A stretch of 64,000 nt of DNA from Hymenobacter terricola (GCF_017921975.2 NZ_JAGEMO020000021.1:100605-164604), one strand, 5' to 3'; shown: positions 34,572 to 43,241, counted from the first letter of the stretch. Made by a program: numbers and translations. The notes: generated from the sequence alone by a model not told the origin.

Positions 34572-35672
34572 ATGCACCGCTTCTCGCTCCTACTCGTGCT
34601 ATTGCTGAACTTAGCCGGGCAGGCCGACTTGCAGGCACAAATCCTGAAACCGGGTTTCGACAAGGCCGAATACCTGGAATTGATTCGGCTGCACGCCCGG
34701 ATGGGCGGCGATTCGATGTGGTGGGCCGGTATTCCGAAGCCCCGGCAATTCACGCTGGCCTACCGCTCGCCGGTGAGCCCGCTCGACAACCGCTGGGATT
34801 TGTGGACGCACGGCGGGCCGCGGCCCCAGGCCGCCATCAGCGTGCGCGGCACCACGGACGAGCAGGTGAGCTGGCTGGCCAACTTTTACGCGGCCATGCT
34901 GCCGGCGGCGGGCGAGCTGCAGCTGGCCGCAGGCCGCAAATTCGCGTACCATCTGGCCGATGACCCGCAGGCGGCGGTGCACGCGGGCTGGCTGCTGAGC
35001 CTGGCGTTCATGGCCGATGGCATCGTGCACAAAGTTGATTCCTGCTACCGGCGCGGCACCCGCGACGTTTTCATCATGGGGCACAGCCAGGGCGGGGCCA
35101 TTGCGTTTTTGCTGACTTCGTACCTGCGCGATTTACAGCAACACGGCCAGCTGCCGGCCGATATCCGCTTCAAAACCTATTGCAGCGCCGGCCCCAAGCC
35201 CGGCAACCGCTTCTACGCCTACGCCTTCGAAACCGCCACCCAGGGCGGCTGGGCCACCAACGTGGTGAACCCTGCCGACTGGGTGCCCGAAGTGCCGCTC
35301 TCGGTGCAGACGCTGGACGATTTCAGCCCCGTCAACCCGTTCGTGGGGGCCAGGGCAATGATAAAGAAGCAGAAGTTTCCGAAGAACCTGGCGCTGCGCC
35401 ACGTCTACAACCAGCTCGACCGGCCCGCCCGCCGCGCCCAACGCCGCTACCAGCGCTACCTGGGCGGCTTCATTGCCAAAGCCATTGCCCAGCACATCCC
35501 CGACTATCAGGGGCCGGCCTTTTATCCCAGCAGCAACTACGTGCGGGCCGGCACCACGGTGGTTTTGCCCGCCGATGCCGCCTACTACCTGCTCTATCCC
35601 AACGACCCAAACAAGCTGTTCCGGCACCACTTTTTTCAGCCGTATTATTACCTGGCCGAGCGGCTGCCATAA
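34572..35672 (+). CDS. Secreted class 3-like lipase / alpha-beta hydrolase
   Basis: MHRFSLLLVLLLNLAGQADLQAQ is a signal peptide, so the 366-aa enzyme is exported. The nucleophile elbow is GHSQGGA in DVFIMGHSQGGAIAFLLTSY. Upstream PQAAISVRGTTDEQVSWLAN matches the oxyanion region of lipase_3 proteins. The acid is probably Asp in VVNPADWVPEVP, and the His may be the one in ALRHVYNQL. The substrate is not evident. The following gene is also a hydrolase (dienelactone hydrolase-like), 71 bp downstream. Confidence 0.84.
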   Translation: MHRFSLLLVLLLNLAGQADLQAQILKPGFDKAEYLELIRLHARMGGDSMWWAGIPKPRQFTLAYRSPVSPLDNRWDLWTHGGPRPQAAISVRGTTDEQVSWLANFYAAMLPAAGELQLAAGRKFAYHLADDPQAAVHAGWLLSLAFMADGIVHKVDSCYRRGTRDVFIMGHSQGGAIAFLLTSYLRDLQQHGQLPADIRFKTYCSAGPKPGNRFYAYAFETATQGGWATNVVNPADWVPEVPLSVQTLDDFSPVNPFVGARAMIKKQKFPKNLALRHVYNQLDRPARRAQRRYQRYLGGFIAKAIAQHIPDYQGPAFYPSSNYVRAGTTVVLPADAAYYLLYPNDPNKLFRHHFFQPYYYLAERLP

Positions 35673-35743
35673 GGTGGGGCCATCCTTTTCCATTCATCCA
35701 CCCAAGCCAGTACTTCACTCTTCTCTTTCCCAATTCCCAGTCC

Positions 35744-36601
35744 ATGGACCAGCGCATCATCAATCTTTTTGACGACTACACCCACGTTCCGCTCTCCCGC
35801 AAGGAGTTTATGGACCGGCTGGTGAAGTTGGCTGGCGGCACGGCCCTGGCCGTAGCGGCGCTCTCGGTACTGGAGCCCGGCTACGCGGCCGCCGCTACCG
35901 TGGCCCCGACCGCCGATGATTTGGAAACCGAGGACGTGAGCTGGCCCGGCGACGGAGCCACCGCGAAAGGCTACCTGGTGCACCCCAAAGGCAAGAAAAA
36001 GCGCGGGGCCGTGGTTGTCATTCACGAAAACCGGGGCCTCACGCCGCACATTAAAGATGTGACGCGGCGCGTGGCCCAGGCCGGCTACCTGGCGCTGGGC
36101 GTGGATGCGCTGTCGGTGGTGGGCGGCACGCCCACGGACGAGGACAAGGGCCGGGAGCTGATTGGCCAGCTCGATGCCACCAAAAACCTGAATAACTACC
36201 TCGCCGCCCTCACTTACCTGCGCGGCCGGTCCGACTGCAACGGGCACACCGGAGCCGTGGGCTTCTGCTGGGGCGGGGGCCTGGTCAACCAGCTGGCCGT
36301 GCACGACCCCAGGCTGGACGCCGGCGTGGCCTACTACGGCCAGCAGCCCAAAGTTGAGGATGTTCCCAACATCAAAGCGGCCCTGATGCTGCACTACGGC
36401 GGCCTCGACCAGCGCATCGACGCCGGTATCCCAGCCTATGAAGCGGCCCTAAAAGCGGCTGGCACCAAGTACGAGCTGTATGTCTACGAAGGCGCGAACC
36501 ACGCTTTCAACAACGATACCTCCCCCGCCCGCTACAACGCCGAGGCCGCCAAACTGGCCTGGGAGCGCACGCTGCGGCTTTTCAAAGAGAAACTGGGGTA
36601 G
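35744..36601 (+). CDS. Dienelactone hydrolase family protein, exported
   Basis: This alpha/beta hydrolase uses a Cys-Asp-His triad. The Cys is in GAVGFCWGGGLVNQL, the Asp probably in HYGGLDQRID, and the His in YEGANHAFNNDTS. HENRGLTPHIKDVTRRVAQA marks the oxyanion strand. An N-terminal stretch FMDRLVKLAGGTALAVAALSV followed by PGYAAAA looks like a Tat-type or Sec signal preceded by about 20 residues. The start at 35744 (MDQRIINLFDDYTHVPLSRK) gives 285 aa; the much longer in-frame extension upstream overlaps the lipase gene and is not coding. The true substrate is unknown. Confidence 0.9.
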   Translation: MDQRIINLFDDYTHVPLSRKEFMDRLVKLAGGTALAVAALSVLEPGYAAAATVAPTADDLETEDVSWPGDGATAKGYLVHPKGKKKRGAVVVIHENRGLTPHIKDVTRRVAQAGYLALGVDALSVVGGTPTDEDKGRELIGQLDATKNLNNYLAALTYLRGRSDCNGHTGAVGFCWGGGLVNQLAVHDPRLDAGVAYYGQQPKVEDVPNIKAALMLHYGGLDQRIDAGIPAYEAALKAAGTKYELYVYEGANHAFNNDTSPARYNAEAAKLAWERTLRLFKEKLG

Positions 36602-36655
36602 CCAGACAACCGAACGGCATTGGGTGGCATCTTTGCAGCGTCCATCCGGTGGTCT

Positions 36656-36976
36656 ATGTCGAGTAAGAAGCTACCCGTTTTACTTGTTGCGTTATTGCTG
36701 CTCAGGGCTGCCAGCAGCCGGGCCCAGGGCCAGCCGGCCCCGGCGATGCCACCTGCGCCCGACCCTAACTACCAGCAGGTAAGCGTGCCCGTGCCCCGGG
36801 CCGTGTCGCTGCTGGCGGACGTGGCCCATGTGCTATTCTCGCGGGACAACGGCCAGGACAAAGTGCAGACACTGATAGACCGGCGCCGCGAACGGTCTAA
36901 AAAGGGCGAGCAGCGCATCAATTTCGGCATTCCGAAGAACGGAATTACCCGCACGCTGGGGTTGGTGGAGGAATAA
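36656..36976 (+). CDS. Small secreted hypothetical protein (106 aa)
   Basis: The sequence MSSKKLPVLLVALLLLRAAS with a SRAQ cleavage site is a signal peptide. A Pro/Ala spacer follows, then a basic helical region LIDRRRERSKKGEQRINFGI and a short C-terminus KNGITRTLGLVEE. No family is recognised. It lies 55 bp after the dienelactone hydrolase gene and could be read with it. Confidence 0.6.
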   Translation: MSSKKLPVLLVALLLLRAASSRAQGQPAPAMPPAPDPNYQQVSVPVPRAVSLLADVAHVLFSRDNGQDKVQTLIDRRRERSKKGEQRINFGIPKNGITRTLGLVEE

Positions 36977-37202
36977 AACCGTGCTAACGCGGCAATTGCG
37001 GGGAGTAAGTCCGGAAAGTGGGCGGGCTGGTCGGTATTTCCGGCCCGTCCGTCCACCTTTTTATTTCTGGCCCGGTTCCGGCCGGTGGTTTGCAATTACC
37101 CTGGCAGGAAGAGTCGATTCCCACACTCAGGAGCCCGCTGCCTGCAGCAACCGAGCCCACCACGCTTCACCCCCATTCTTCACGTTCCTTCCTTCAGAAA
37201 CC

Positions 37203-37571
37203 ATGAAAGCTTCCATTTTTTCCATTCTCGCTGCCGCCACGCTGTTGGCCTCCACTCCTTCCTTCGCCGCTGCCGTGCCGGCCACTGGTCCTTACGACAA
37301 CTACCGCAACGACCACGACCACGACGGCCGCAATGACCGCAACAGCAAAGACTTCAACTACGGCTACGACCACAACCACCGCGTATCGCCCCAGGAGCGC
37401 CAGCGCTGGGAAGCCGCCCAACGCCACGACGACCGCAGAGATGACCGTCGGGACGCCCGCAACGACCATTTCGACCGCAACCAGAACTACGGCTTCGACC
37501 GCGACCACCGCGTATCGCCCCAGGAGCGGGCCCGTTGGGAAGCTGCCCAGCGCCACGACGGCCGCCGCTAG
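37203..37571 (+). CDS. Secreted Asp/His/Arg-rich protein with internal repeat (paralogue 1)
   Basis: A signal peptide (MKASIFSILAAATLLASTPS... cut after AAA) precedes a strongly charged mature part. Two direct repeats of about 30 residues are visible, each reading NYG[YF]D-x-[ND]HRVSPQER, then x-RWEAAQRHD. A linker of DDRRDDRRDARNDHFDRNQ joins them. The next gene is a tandem paralogue. Upstream DNA is also similar between the two genes (CCACCTT ... GGTTTGCA), so gene and promoter were duplicated together. Possible roles such as metal or polyanion binding are guesses from composition. Confidence 0.75.
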   Translation: MKASIFSILAAATLLASTPSFAAAVPATGPYDNYRNDHDHDGRNDRNSKDFNYGYDHNHRVSPQERQRWEAAQRHDDRRDDRRDARNDHFDRNQNYGFDRDHRVSPQERARWEAAQRHDGRR

Positions 37572-37801
37572 TTGCCTCCAAACCCAATAGGGCTACCGTC
37601 GTGCTGCCTTGCTCAATGGGACTCGGCCTAGCTCGTCACCTATCGGATTGATTTGGTCGATGTTTCGACCCTCTTGGTCCACCTTATTTCCTGCCGCCGA
37701 CATTCGGCCACAGGTTTGCATTACTCCAGCCGGGCCGGGACCGATACCCGGAAGCCTGCCGCCAGCACATTCTCCCTTTTCACTTCTAGAATCCAGAAAT
37801 C

Positions 37802-38188
37802 ATGAACGCTTCGTTTTTTTCCGCCTTTGCCGCCGCCAGCCTGTTCGCCACCACTGCCTTCGCCGCTGCGCCCGCCCCTGCTGACCACGACCGCGACGAC
37901 CGCTACGAGCAGCAAAACCCGCATGACCGGTACAGTGACCGCAACAGCAAGGATTTCAACTACGGCTTCGACAAGAAGCACCGCGTCTCGGACCAGGAGC
38001 GCCAGCGCTGGGAAGCCGCCCACCGCATAGCCGAGCGCAAGGATGAGCGCAAGGATGAGCGCAAAGAAATGCGCCACGATGAGCGCAAAGACAAAGATTT
38101 CAACTACGGCTATGCCAAAAACCACCGCGTTTCGGACCAGGAGCGCCAGCGCTGGGAAGCCGCTCACCACTACGACGGCCGCCGCTAG
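37802..38188 (+). CDS. Secreted Asp/His/Arg-rich protein with internal repeat (paralogue 2)
   Basis: The layout is the same as the gene 230 bp upstream: signal peptide MNASFFSAFAAASLFATTAF..., an Asp/Arg-rich spacer, and two repeats NYG[FY]-x-K-x-HRVSDQERQRWEAAH. The linker here is a Lys/Asp/Glu run (ERKDERKDERKEMRHDERKD) instead of Asp/Arg. The repeat block RVSxQERxRWEAA is the conserved unit across four copies in the two proteins. A strong terminator follows. No family assigned. Confidence 0.75.
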   Translation: MNASFFSAFAAASLFATTAFAAAPAPADHDRDDRYEQQNPHDRYSDRNSKDFNYGFDKKHRVSDQERQRWEAAHRIAERKDERKDERKEMRHDERKDKDFNYGYAKNHRVSDQERQRWEAAHHYDGRR

Positions 38189-38206
38189 GCTCCGTTAGCC
38201 GCCTCT

Positions 38207-38245
38207 AAAAAAGTCCCGTTCACTTGCTTGGAACGGGGCTTTTTT
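38207..38245 (+). terminator. Terminator after the tandem secreted-repeat genes
   Basis: Near-perfect 15-bp arms (38207-38221 and 38231-38245) with a 9-nt loop and T run. Confidence 0.88.
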
Positions 38246-38305
38246 GGCAGATTACTTCACGCTCAAACCATTTTTTTCTCCAACAACTTCATTTCTGTTA
38301 CCTCC

Positions 38306-38794
38306 ATGAAAAAGTTTTTGTTTCCCCTGCTGGCCGTTTGTGCCCTCACCGTTGGCGCCGCCGCTGCGCAAACCCCTTCCGATGCTGCTCCCCAGGCCAT
38401 GCGTGGCGGCGGCCGCATGCAAGGCTCGCCCGATGAAATGGCCAAGCGCCAGGGCGAGCGTATGACCCAGGAACTCGGCCTCAACGCCGACCAGACTGCC
38501 AAGGTGCAGCAAATCCTGCTGGCCCGTGGCCAGGAAATGCAGGCCATGCGCGGCCAGGCCGGCGGCGACCGCGCCAAAATGCGCGAGCAAATGCAAGCCA
38601 GCCGTACCAAGTACGATGCCCAGTTCAAGGAAGTGCTGACGGCTGACCAGTACACCAAGTACACCACCATGCAGGCCGACCGCATGAACCGCGGCGGTGG
38701 CGGCCCCGGCATGGGCGCCATAGATGGCAACGTCGACAAGATGAAAGTGAAGTCGAAAGACGGCGACAAAATCAAAGTCAAAGCCGACAAATAA
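38306..38794 (+). CDS. Secreted Met/Gln-rich helical protein, LTxxQ/Spy-like (DUF4890-type)
   Basis: MKKFLFPLLAVCALTVGAAAAQ is a signal peptide, placing the start at 38306. The mature part is helical with the pattern MTQELGLNADQTAKVQQILL and a second half FKEVLTADQYTKYTTMQAD, the two LTxxQ-like motifs seen in Spy/CpxP-type periplasmic proteins and in Bacteroidota DUF4890 proteins. A Gly-rich hinge and a basic Lys/Asp tail (KMKVKSKDGDKIKVKADK) end the protein. A role as periplasmic chaperone or metal-stress sensor is possible but unproven. Its own terminator follows. Confidence 0.78.
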   Translation: MKKFLFPLLAVCALTVGAAAAQTPSDAAPQAMRGGGRMQGSPDEMAKRQGERMTQELGLNADQTAKVQQILLARGQEMQAMRGQAGGDRAKMREQMQASRTKYDAQFKEVLTADQYTKYTTMQADRMNRGGGGPGMGAIDGNVDKMKVKSKDGDKIKVKADK

Positions 38795-38815
38795 GTGCCT
38801 CGCGCTGCTAGAAAT

Positions 38816-38848
38816 GAAAAGCCCGGGCCAGTTGGTCGGGGCTTTTTC
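38816..38848 (+). terminator. Terminator after the LTxxQ-like gene
   Basis: AAAAGCCC...GGGGCTTTTT form a GC-rich hairpin with a T tract 22 bp after the stop. Confidence 0.8.
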
Positions 38849-38863
38849 GGCTTCTATTCTTTC

Positions 38864-38914
38864 TTTTAAATGACCGTCATGCAGGGCGTAGCGAAGCATA
38901 ACGGTCATTTAAAA
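38864..38914. repeat. Short palindrome related to family A
   Basis: TTTTAAATGACCGT and ACGGTCATTTAAAA are exact inverse arms around a core with GGCGTAGCGAAGCAT. It lies between convergent genes, just beyond the stop of the molybdopterin subunit gene. Confidence 0.75.
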
Positions 38915-38918
38915 CCCT

Positions 38919-41162
38919 TCAGGTGGTCAGCCCAACCAGCTTATCCGGCGTGATGGGCAGCTCCCGCACCCGCTTACCGGTGGCGTGGTACACGGCATTG
39001 GCCACGGCGGCAGTGAACCCAACCAAGCCAATTTCACCCAGCCCCTTGGCCCCGATGGGGTCGAGCACGGCATCGGGATGGTCGATGAATTCGACTTCGA
39101 TTTCGGGAATATCGGCATTGACCGGGACGTGGTATTCGGCCAAGTCGTGGTTCACGATGCGGCCGTAGCGGTGGTCAATCTGGGCGCTTTCCATCAAAGC
39201 AATGCCGATGCCCCAGACCACGGAGCCGAGCACCTGGCTGCGGGCCGTCTTGGCGTTCAGCACCCGGCCCGCGTCCACTACCGACACCACCCGGCTCACC
39301 CGCACCTCACTGGTGAGCGGGTGCACCCGCACCTCCACAAAATTGGCACAGAATGACTTGCCCGAATACGCCTTCATTTCCGGCGATTTCTCGGCTTTTT
39401 TCGTCACTTCCAGCGCGGGCAGCTGGTGCTGAGTCAGCACCTCACCGTAGCTCAGGCGCCGGCCATTCTTCCGGCTGTTTAGAATGAAACCATCGACGGC
39501 CATCAAATCCTCGGTTTTGGTTTTGCCCACGCCATTGCCGGGCAGTCGCAGGGCCAATTCCAGCAGCTGCTGCTTCAGCGCCGCGCATACCTCGTGCACC
39601 GCCGAGCCCACCGAAGTAGCCGTGTGCGAGCCAGCCTGCAGCGGGGCCTCCGGCAGGGCCGAATTGCCCAGCTCGAAGCGGATGTTGGCTGGGGACACGC
39701 CGCTGGCATCGGCCGCAATCTGGGTCATGATGGTGGCCGTGCCGGGGCCAGTGTCGGCGGTGGCGCTTTGCACCAGCAGGGTTCCGTCGGGCAGCAGGCG
39801 GGCGCGGGCCGTGGCGACACTCCGCTCGGCTTTGTAGATGCCGGTGCTCATGCCCCAGCCCAGCAAGTGGCCGTCGGCCGAGTGCATGGAGCGGGGCGCG
39901 GGCGTGCGCTTGCGCCAGCCAAACAGCGCCGCCCCGCGCTCGTAGCATTCGCGCAGGTGCTTGCTGCTCCAGGGCTTGCCGTTTTCGGGGTCGGTGTCGG
40001 CATAGTTCTTCAGGCGCAGGGCCAGCGGGTCCATGTTCAATGCATAAGCCAGCTCGTCCATTGCCGATTCGAGGGCGAAGGAGCCGCTGGTTTCGCCGGG
40101 GCCGCGCGTCCAGCAGGGCGTGCTCACGTCGAGCGGCACGAGGCGGTAGCTGGTGTTCAGGTTGGGCGTTTGGTAGGAAGATTTGGTGGGGTGCACGATG
40201 CGCTCACCAAACTGCTCGTGGCGCGAAGTCATGCCGTAGGCCTGGTGCGTGATGCCCACCAGCGTGCCATCGGGCGTGGCGCCCAGGCCTAATTTTTGGA
40301 TGGACTGCGGCCGGTAGCCCACCATGTTGAATTCCTGGTCGCGCTGGCCCATCACCTTCACGGGCCGGGCCACTTTCTTGGCCGCCAGAATTGCCGCCAT
40401 CTCCGGTGGCCAGATGCGCGACGAACCCCCAAAAGCCCCGCCCACGAATTGTGAATGCACCTGCACGTTCCCAGCCGGCAGCTGCCACATGCGCATCAGG
40501 TCCTGCTGCGCCAGCTTGGGGCCCTGGGTTTTGTTGTGCACCGTCAGCTTGTCGCCCTCCCACAGCGCAATGGCGGCGTGCGTTTCCATCGGGTTGTGCA
40601 CCTGCATGGCCGTGCGATATTCCTGCTCAACGCGCACCGGGGCCGTTTTATAAGCATCAGCCTGGCCTTTGGAAAACTCCGCGTCTTCCTTGGGCGTCAC
40701 GTTCGCCCCCAGGCTGGCGGCTAAGGTAGTCTGGTGCGCCGCTGCCTCATATTCTACCCGAATTAAGGAAGCCGCGTGTTGCGCCTGCTCCAACGTTTCG
40801 GCCACGGCCAGGGCCACGGGCTGATTGCTGAAGTGGATTTGGTCGTCGAAAAACACCCGGAACTCCTGGCCTTCCACGCGCGGGTTCTGGTTGGTGGCCG
40901 GGTTCTGGTAGCCGGGCACGTTGGGCGAATTCAGGTGCGACACCACGGCCAGCACTCCGGGCAATTTTTCGGCGGCGGCCGAGTCCAGCCGCTTGATGCG
41001 CCCCCGGGCAATGGCACTGGTTACCAGCACCCCGTGCACGCAGCCCGGCACGGCATGCTCGGCGGCGTAGCGGGCACCCCCGGTCACTTTCAGGCGGCCA
41101 TCAACCCGGCTCAGCGGCTCGCCGACACTCGCGGCAGCGGCTGGAAACAACGATTTTTCCAT
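38919..41162 (-). CDS. Xanthine dehydrogenase family molybdopterin-binding subunit (no partner genes)
   Basis: The protein is the large Mo-cofactor subunit of the xanthine oxidase/aldehyde oxidase family. Landmarks are RVDGRLKVTGGARYAAEHAV at the N-terminus, the cofactor loop QFVGGAFGGSSRIWPPEMAA, GPGETSGSFALESAMDELAY, TADTGPGTATIMTQIAAD, and the active-site region GAKGLGEIGLVGFTAAVANA with the catalytic Glu. The start at 41162 (MEKSLFPAAAASVGEPLSRV) gives 747 aa; an ATG at 41201 adds an unlikely leader. The expected FAD and 2Fe-2S subunit genes are not adjacent, so the complex is assembled from elsewhere or is incomplete. Substrate unknown. Confidence 0.92.
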   Translation of the reverse strand: MEKSLFPAAAASVGEPLSRVDGRLKVTGGARYAAEHAVPGCVHGVLVTSAIARGRIKRLDSAAAEKLPGVLAVVSHLNSPNVPGYQNPATNQNPRVEGQEFRVFFDDQIHFSNQPVALAVAETLEQAQHAASLIRVEYEAAAHQTTLAASLGANVTPKEDAEFSKGQADAYKTAPVRVEQEYRTAMQVHNPMETHAAIALWEGDKLTVHNKTQGPKLAQQDLMRMWQLPAGNVQVHSQFVGGAFGGSSRIWPPEMAAILAAKKVARPVKVMGQRDQEFNMVGYRPQSIQKLGLGATPDGTLVGITHQAYGMTSRHEQFGERIVHPTKSSYQTPNLNTSYRLVPLDVSTPCWTRGPGETSGSFALESAMDELAYALNMDPLALRLKNYADTDPENGKPWSSKHLRECYERGAALFGWRKRTPAPRSMHSADGHLLGWGMSTGIYKAERSVATARARLLPDGTLLVQSATADTGPGTATIMTQIAADASGVSPANIRFELGNSALPEAPLQAGSHTATSVGSAVHEVCAALKQQLLELALRLPGNGVGKTKTEDLMAVDGFILNSRKNGRRLSYGEVLTQHQLPALEVTKKAEKSPEMKAYSGKSFCANFVEVRVHPLTSEVRVSRVVSVVDAGRVLNAKTARSQVLGSVVWGIGIALMESAQIDHRYGRIVNHDLAEYHVPVNADIPEIEVEFIDHPDAVLDPIGAKGLGEIGLVGFTAAVANAVYHATGKRVRELPITPDKLVGLTT

Positions 41163-41271
41163 AGCAGAAGGAATAAAAGCCCCTGCCAGTACGGCGGGCA
41201 AAATCGCCGCGTTTCAACTCTTCTGATTAAAAAACCCGCTGTTCTGCTTATTAAACGCCGTATTTCTACGC

Positions 41272-41308
41272 AAAATAGCGGCTATCCCCGAGGTGGGAAT
41301 AGCCGCTA
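41272..41308 (-). terminator. Terminator of the small basic secreted-protein gene
   Basis: TAGCGGCTATCCC and GGGAATAGCCGCTA pair with one bulge; the minus-strand 3' side continues TTTTG. Confidence 0.65.
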
Positions 41309-41341
41309 CTGAAGAATCAATTTCGAAAAAACGCCGTTGCG

Positions 41342-41593
41342 CTACATTGTGCGGTGCGCCCGGCCTTTGTGCGAGCTGCGGTGGCGGGCCGTCGGACGGC
41401 GCTTAAACAGGCCGCCGAAGCTGTTTTTGTGCCGGCCCTGGCCCCGGTAGTACCGATACACTGGCACGTAATTGCCAGCCGTGGGCTTGCGCCGGTGAAT
41501 GGGATGGAAGGTGGCAGCCGTTGCAGTGGCGGCGTGAATTTCGGCGCTTGCGAAACCCAGCAGGAGGAAAAACAATAAAGCAGTACGCAGCAT
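41342..41593 (-). CDS. Small secreted basic protein (83 aa)
   Basis: The start at 41593 gives MLRTALLFFLLLGFASAEIHA, a signal peptide. The mature part is Arg/His/Lys-rich: VYRYYRGQGRHKNSFGGLFK followed by RRPTARHRSSHKGRAHR. No family is recognised. The strong positive charge suggests contact with nucleic acid, LPS or peptidoglycan, which is only a guess. A hairpin terminator follows. Confidence 0.65.
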   Translation of the reverse strand: MLRTALLFFLLLGFASAEIHAATATAATFHPIHRRKPTAGNYVPVYRYYRGQGRHKNSFGGLFKRRPTARHRSSHKGRAHRTM

Positions 41594-41649
41594 AAAAAAG
41601 GGGTTTGGTGGCGTGAGCAATAGGCTTGGTCAGTCATCAGCAGCGGGTG

Positions 41650-42531
41650 CTACCGAACTACTAACCCCGCCAGCGGGGGAAATATTCCCCTATCGTTCCA
41701 CTTTTTCGACCATTCAGGCATTATTATCGACCAATCCGGCACCTGAATAGCTGGCAATGAGTTACTAATAGGGTGATTTATTTTTTCGAAACATAAGCAA
41801 TAATCAGCAGACCATCTGCAATTTAATACGGTTTTAATGTTGCAGTCATTATTAATTAAATTATTTATTGCACCTTTCACTTCCGTCCTTTTCAGCCATT
41901 TGCTATTATCAAGCTGAAATATAAATGAAATTATTCGTGGTACGGCGTTTCGGTTGTCATCGTCAAACCATTCCCGTAGAACCATGCAGCTAAAGCCGTT
42001 TTTCGAGGCCGCAGCCATGTAATCCGAAACGTGATGCACAAAGCATTCCAACTCAACCGTTCCGCCGCCCTGCTCAAAACGTGCCTTACTGCCCAGATAT
42101 TGTTTGAATGGGTGCAATTCGCCGAAATAAAACAGCCCGCCCGGCTTCAACCCCCGGCCCGCCTGCTGAAACACGAAGCCCAAATCCTGGACGTGCTCCA
42201 GCAGCAGGCTACAGGTAACCAGGTCGGCCGCGCCCGCTGCAAAGGCCCATTCCCTGGTAATATCGGCCTGCTGAAAGGTGATATTGCCACTCCCGGGCTT
42301 TTCTTGCGCCTTGCGCAGCATCTCCGCCGAAAAATCCACGGCCGTGACGTGCGCCGCCCGGGCCGCCAGCCATTCCGTGTTCTTCCCCGTCCCGCAGCCA
42401 ATTTCCAGCACCTCCGCAAAGGGCATTTCCGCCAGCATCTGCCGAAAGGCAGTGCCTTCGAGGTCGCGTGTTTTGTTGAGGACCGCATCGTAGGTTTCGG
42501 CCCAGGCGTTGTAGGCGGTTTGGATGTTCAT
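41650..42531 (-). CDS. Class I SAM-dependent methyltransferase with anomalous AT-rich C-terminal extension
   Basis: The start at 42531 gives MNIQTAYNAWAETYDAVLNK. The SAM-binding core has motif I VLEIGCGTGKNTEWLA, the acidic strand VTAVDFSAEML, motif for post-I QADITREW, and ADLVTCSLLLEHVQD. The typical methyltransferase of this type would end near IISFIFQ (about residue 215-220). Here the frame continues for about 75 residues, LDNSKWLKRTEVKGAINNLI and on to GIFPPLAGLVVR, encoded in AT-rich DNA unlike the front part. The tail probably arose by a frameshift, deletion or insertion that removed the old stop. The methyl acceptor is unknown. Confidence 0.8.
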   Translation of the reverse strand: MNIQTAYNAWAETYDAVLNKTRDLEGTAFRQMLAEMPFAEVLEIGCGTGKNTEWLAARAAHVTAVDFSAEMLRKAQEKPGSGNITFQQADITREWAFAAGAADLVTCSLLLEHVQDLGFVFQQAGRGLKPGGLFYFGELHPFKQYLGSKARFEQGGGTVELECFVHHVSDYMAAASKNGFSCMVLREWFDDDNRNAVPRIISFIFQLDNSKWLKRTEVKGAINNLINNDCNIKTVLNCRWSADYCLCFEKINHPISNSLPAIQVPDWSIIMPEWSKKWNDRGIFPPLAGLVVR

Positions 42532-42794
42532 AGGGAAATTTAAGAAGCGGAAGCTGCTTCCGCAGCAGTAGAGCAACCGAACTGGTTACCTTTTTTGCTG
42601 AACTTGTTGGGGCCGGAAGGCAACTAGTTGTGTTTTGACGAAACCAGTTCGAAACTTCTCTTCCAAAGTGCCCTCCATTTAGTACATGACTAATTACGTA
42701 AAATGTTTCGTGACTGCATCTTTCCCTACCCCCTGAATCATTCATCCCTGCTGGCGCGAGTTTAGTGCAGCGTAACTCGTACCAGAGCGAGGTT

Positions 42795-43241
42795 TTAATC
42801 ACAGCTTATCGCTGGTTTAATTTTTTTATTAAACCAATCTGTTATTCTTTCCTGCTGCTTTTTATCAAGGCCATGATTAAAATCCTGCCATTTGCTGGTT
42901 GGATTCGGCCCTTTAACACTCACAAGAAGTAATGCTGATTCTTTATTAAATCCACCAGTAGGTACAGCAGTTAATAGAATGCAGTTATTCTCACGAGAGA
43001 AAAAATAAAAACTATAGTATGGAGATGGCGGCTCATTTGGGCCATCAGGGTAAGAGGAAGCATTATCATATACCCCACTCGCTTTTAGGCGTTTCAATCT
43101 GTTTATAATAGTATCTCCCTTACACCCAGAATAGACATTTTCAGCATATGCATAAGAACCCGCTGAGAAAGAATTAATATCACAAGAGCAGATTAGAACT
43201 TGAAATACTGACAGGAGGAGTAACCACGCGAGCTTTTTCAT
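42795..43241 (-). CDS. Hypothetical AT-rich lipoprotein (148 aa)
   Basis: The start at 43241 gives MKKLAWLLLLSVFQVLICSC with lipobox LICSC. The mature protein contains NAYxxN-like AYAENVYSGCKGDTIINRLK, a Pro-rich loop YPDGPNEPPSPYYSFYFFSR and a closing basic segment. No family is recognised. The gene is visibly more AT-rich than most neighbours, suggesting acquisition. The 263 bp between it and the methyltransferase hold no gene I can support, only short palindromic DNA near 42752-42790. Confidence 0.7.
   Translation of the reverse strand: MKKLAWLLLLSVFQVLICSCDINSFSAGSYAYAENVYSGCKGDTIINRLKRLKASGVYDNASSYPDGPNEPPSPYYSFYFFSRENNCILLTAVPTGGFNKESALLLVSVKGPNPTSKWQDFNHGLDKKQQERITDWFNKKIKPAISCD

Noticed and set aside
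35180..35743. In-frame 188-codon N-terminal extension of the dienelactone hydrolase
   Set aside because: It overlaps the lipase gene out of frame and is Arg/Pro-rich shadow sequence; the ATG at 35744 gives a sensible signal region.
42752..42790. Short palindrome GCGAGTTTAGTGCAGCGTAACTCG in an intergenic gap considered as an operator
   Set aside because: Only 6-bp arms, no conserved position to a gene, and it looks like another intergenic repeat fragment.
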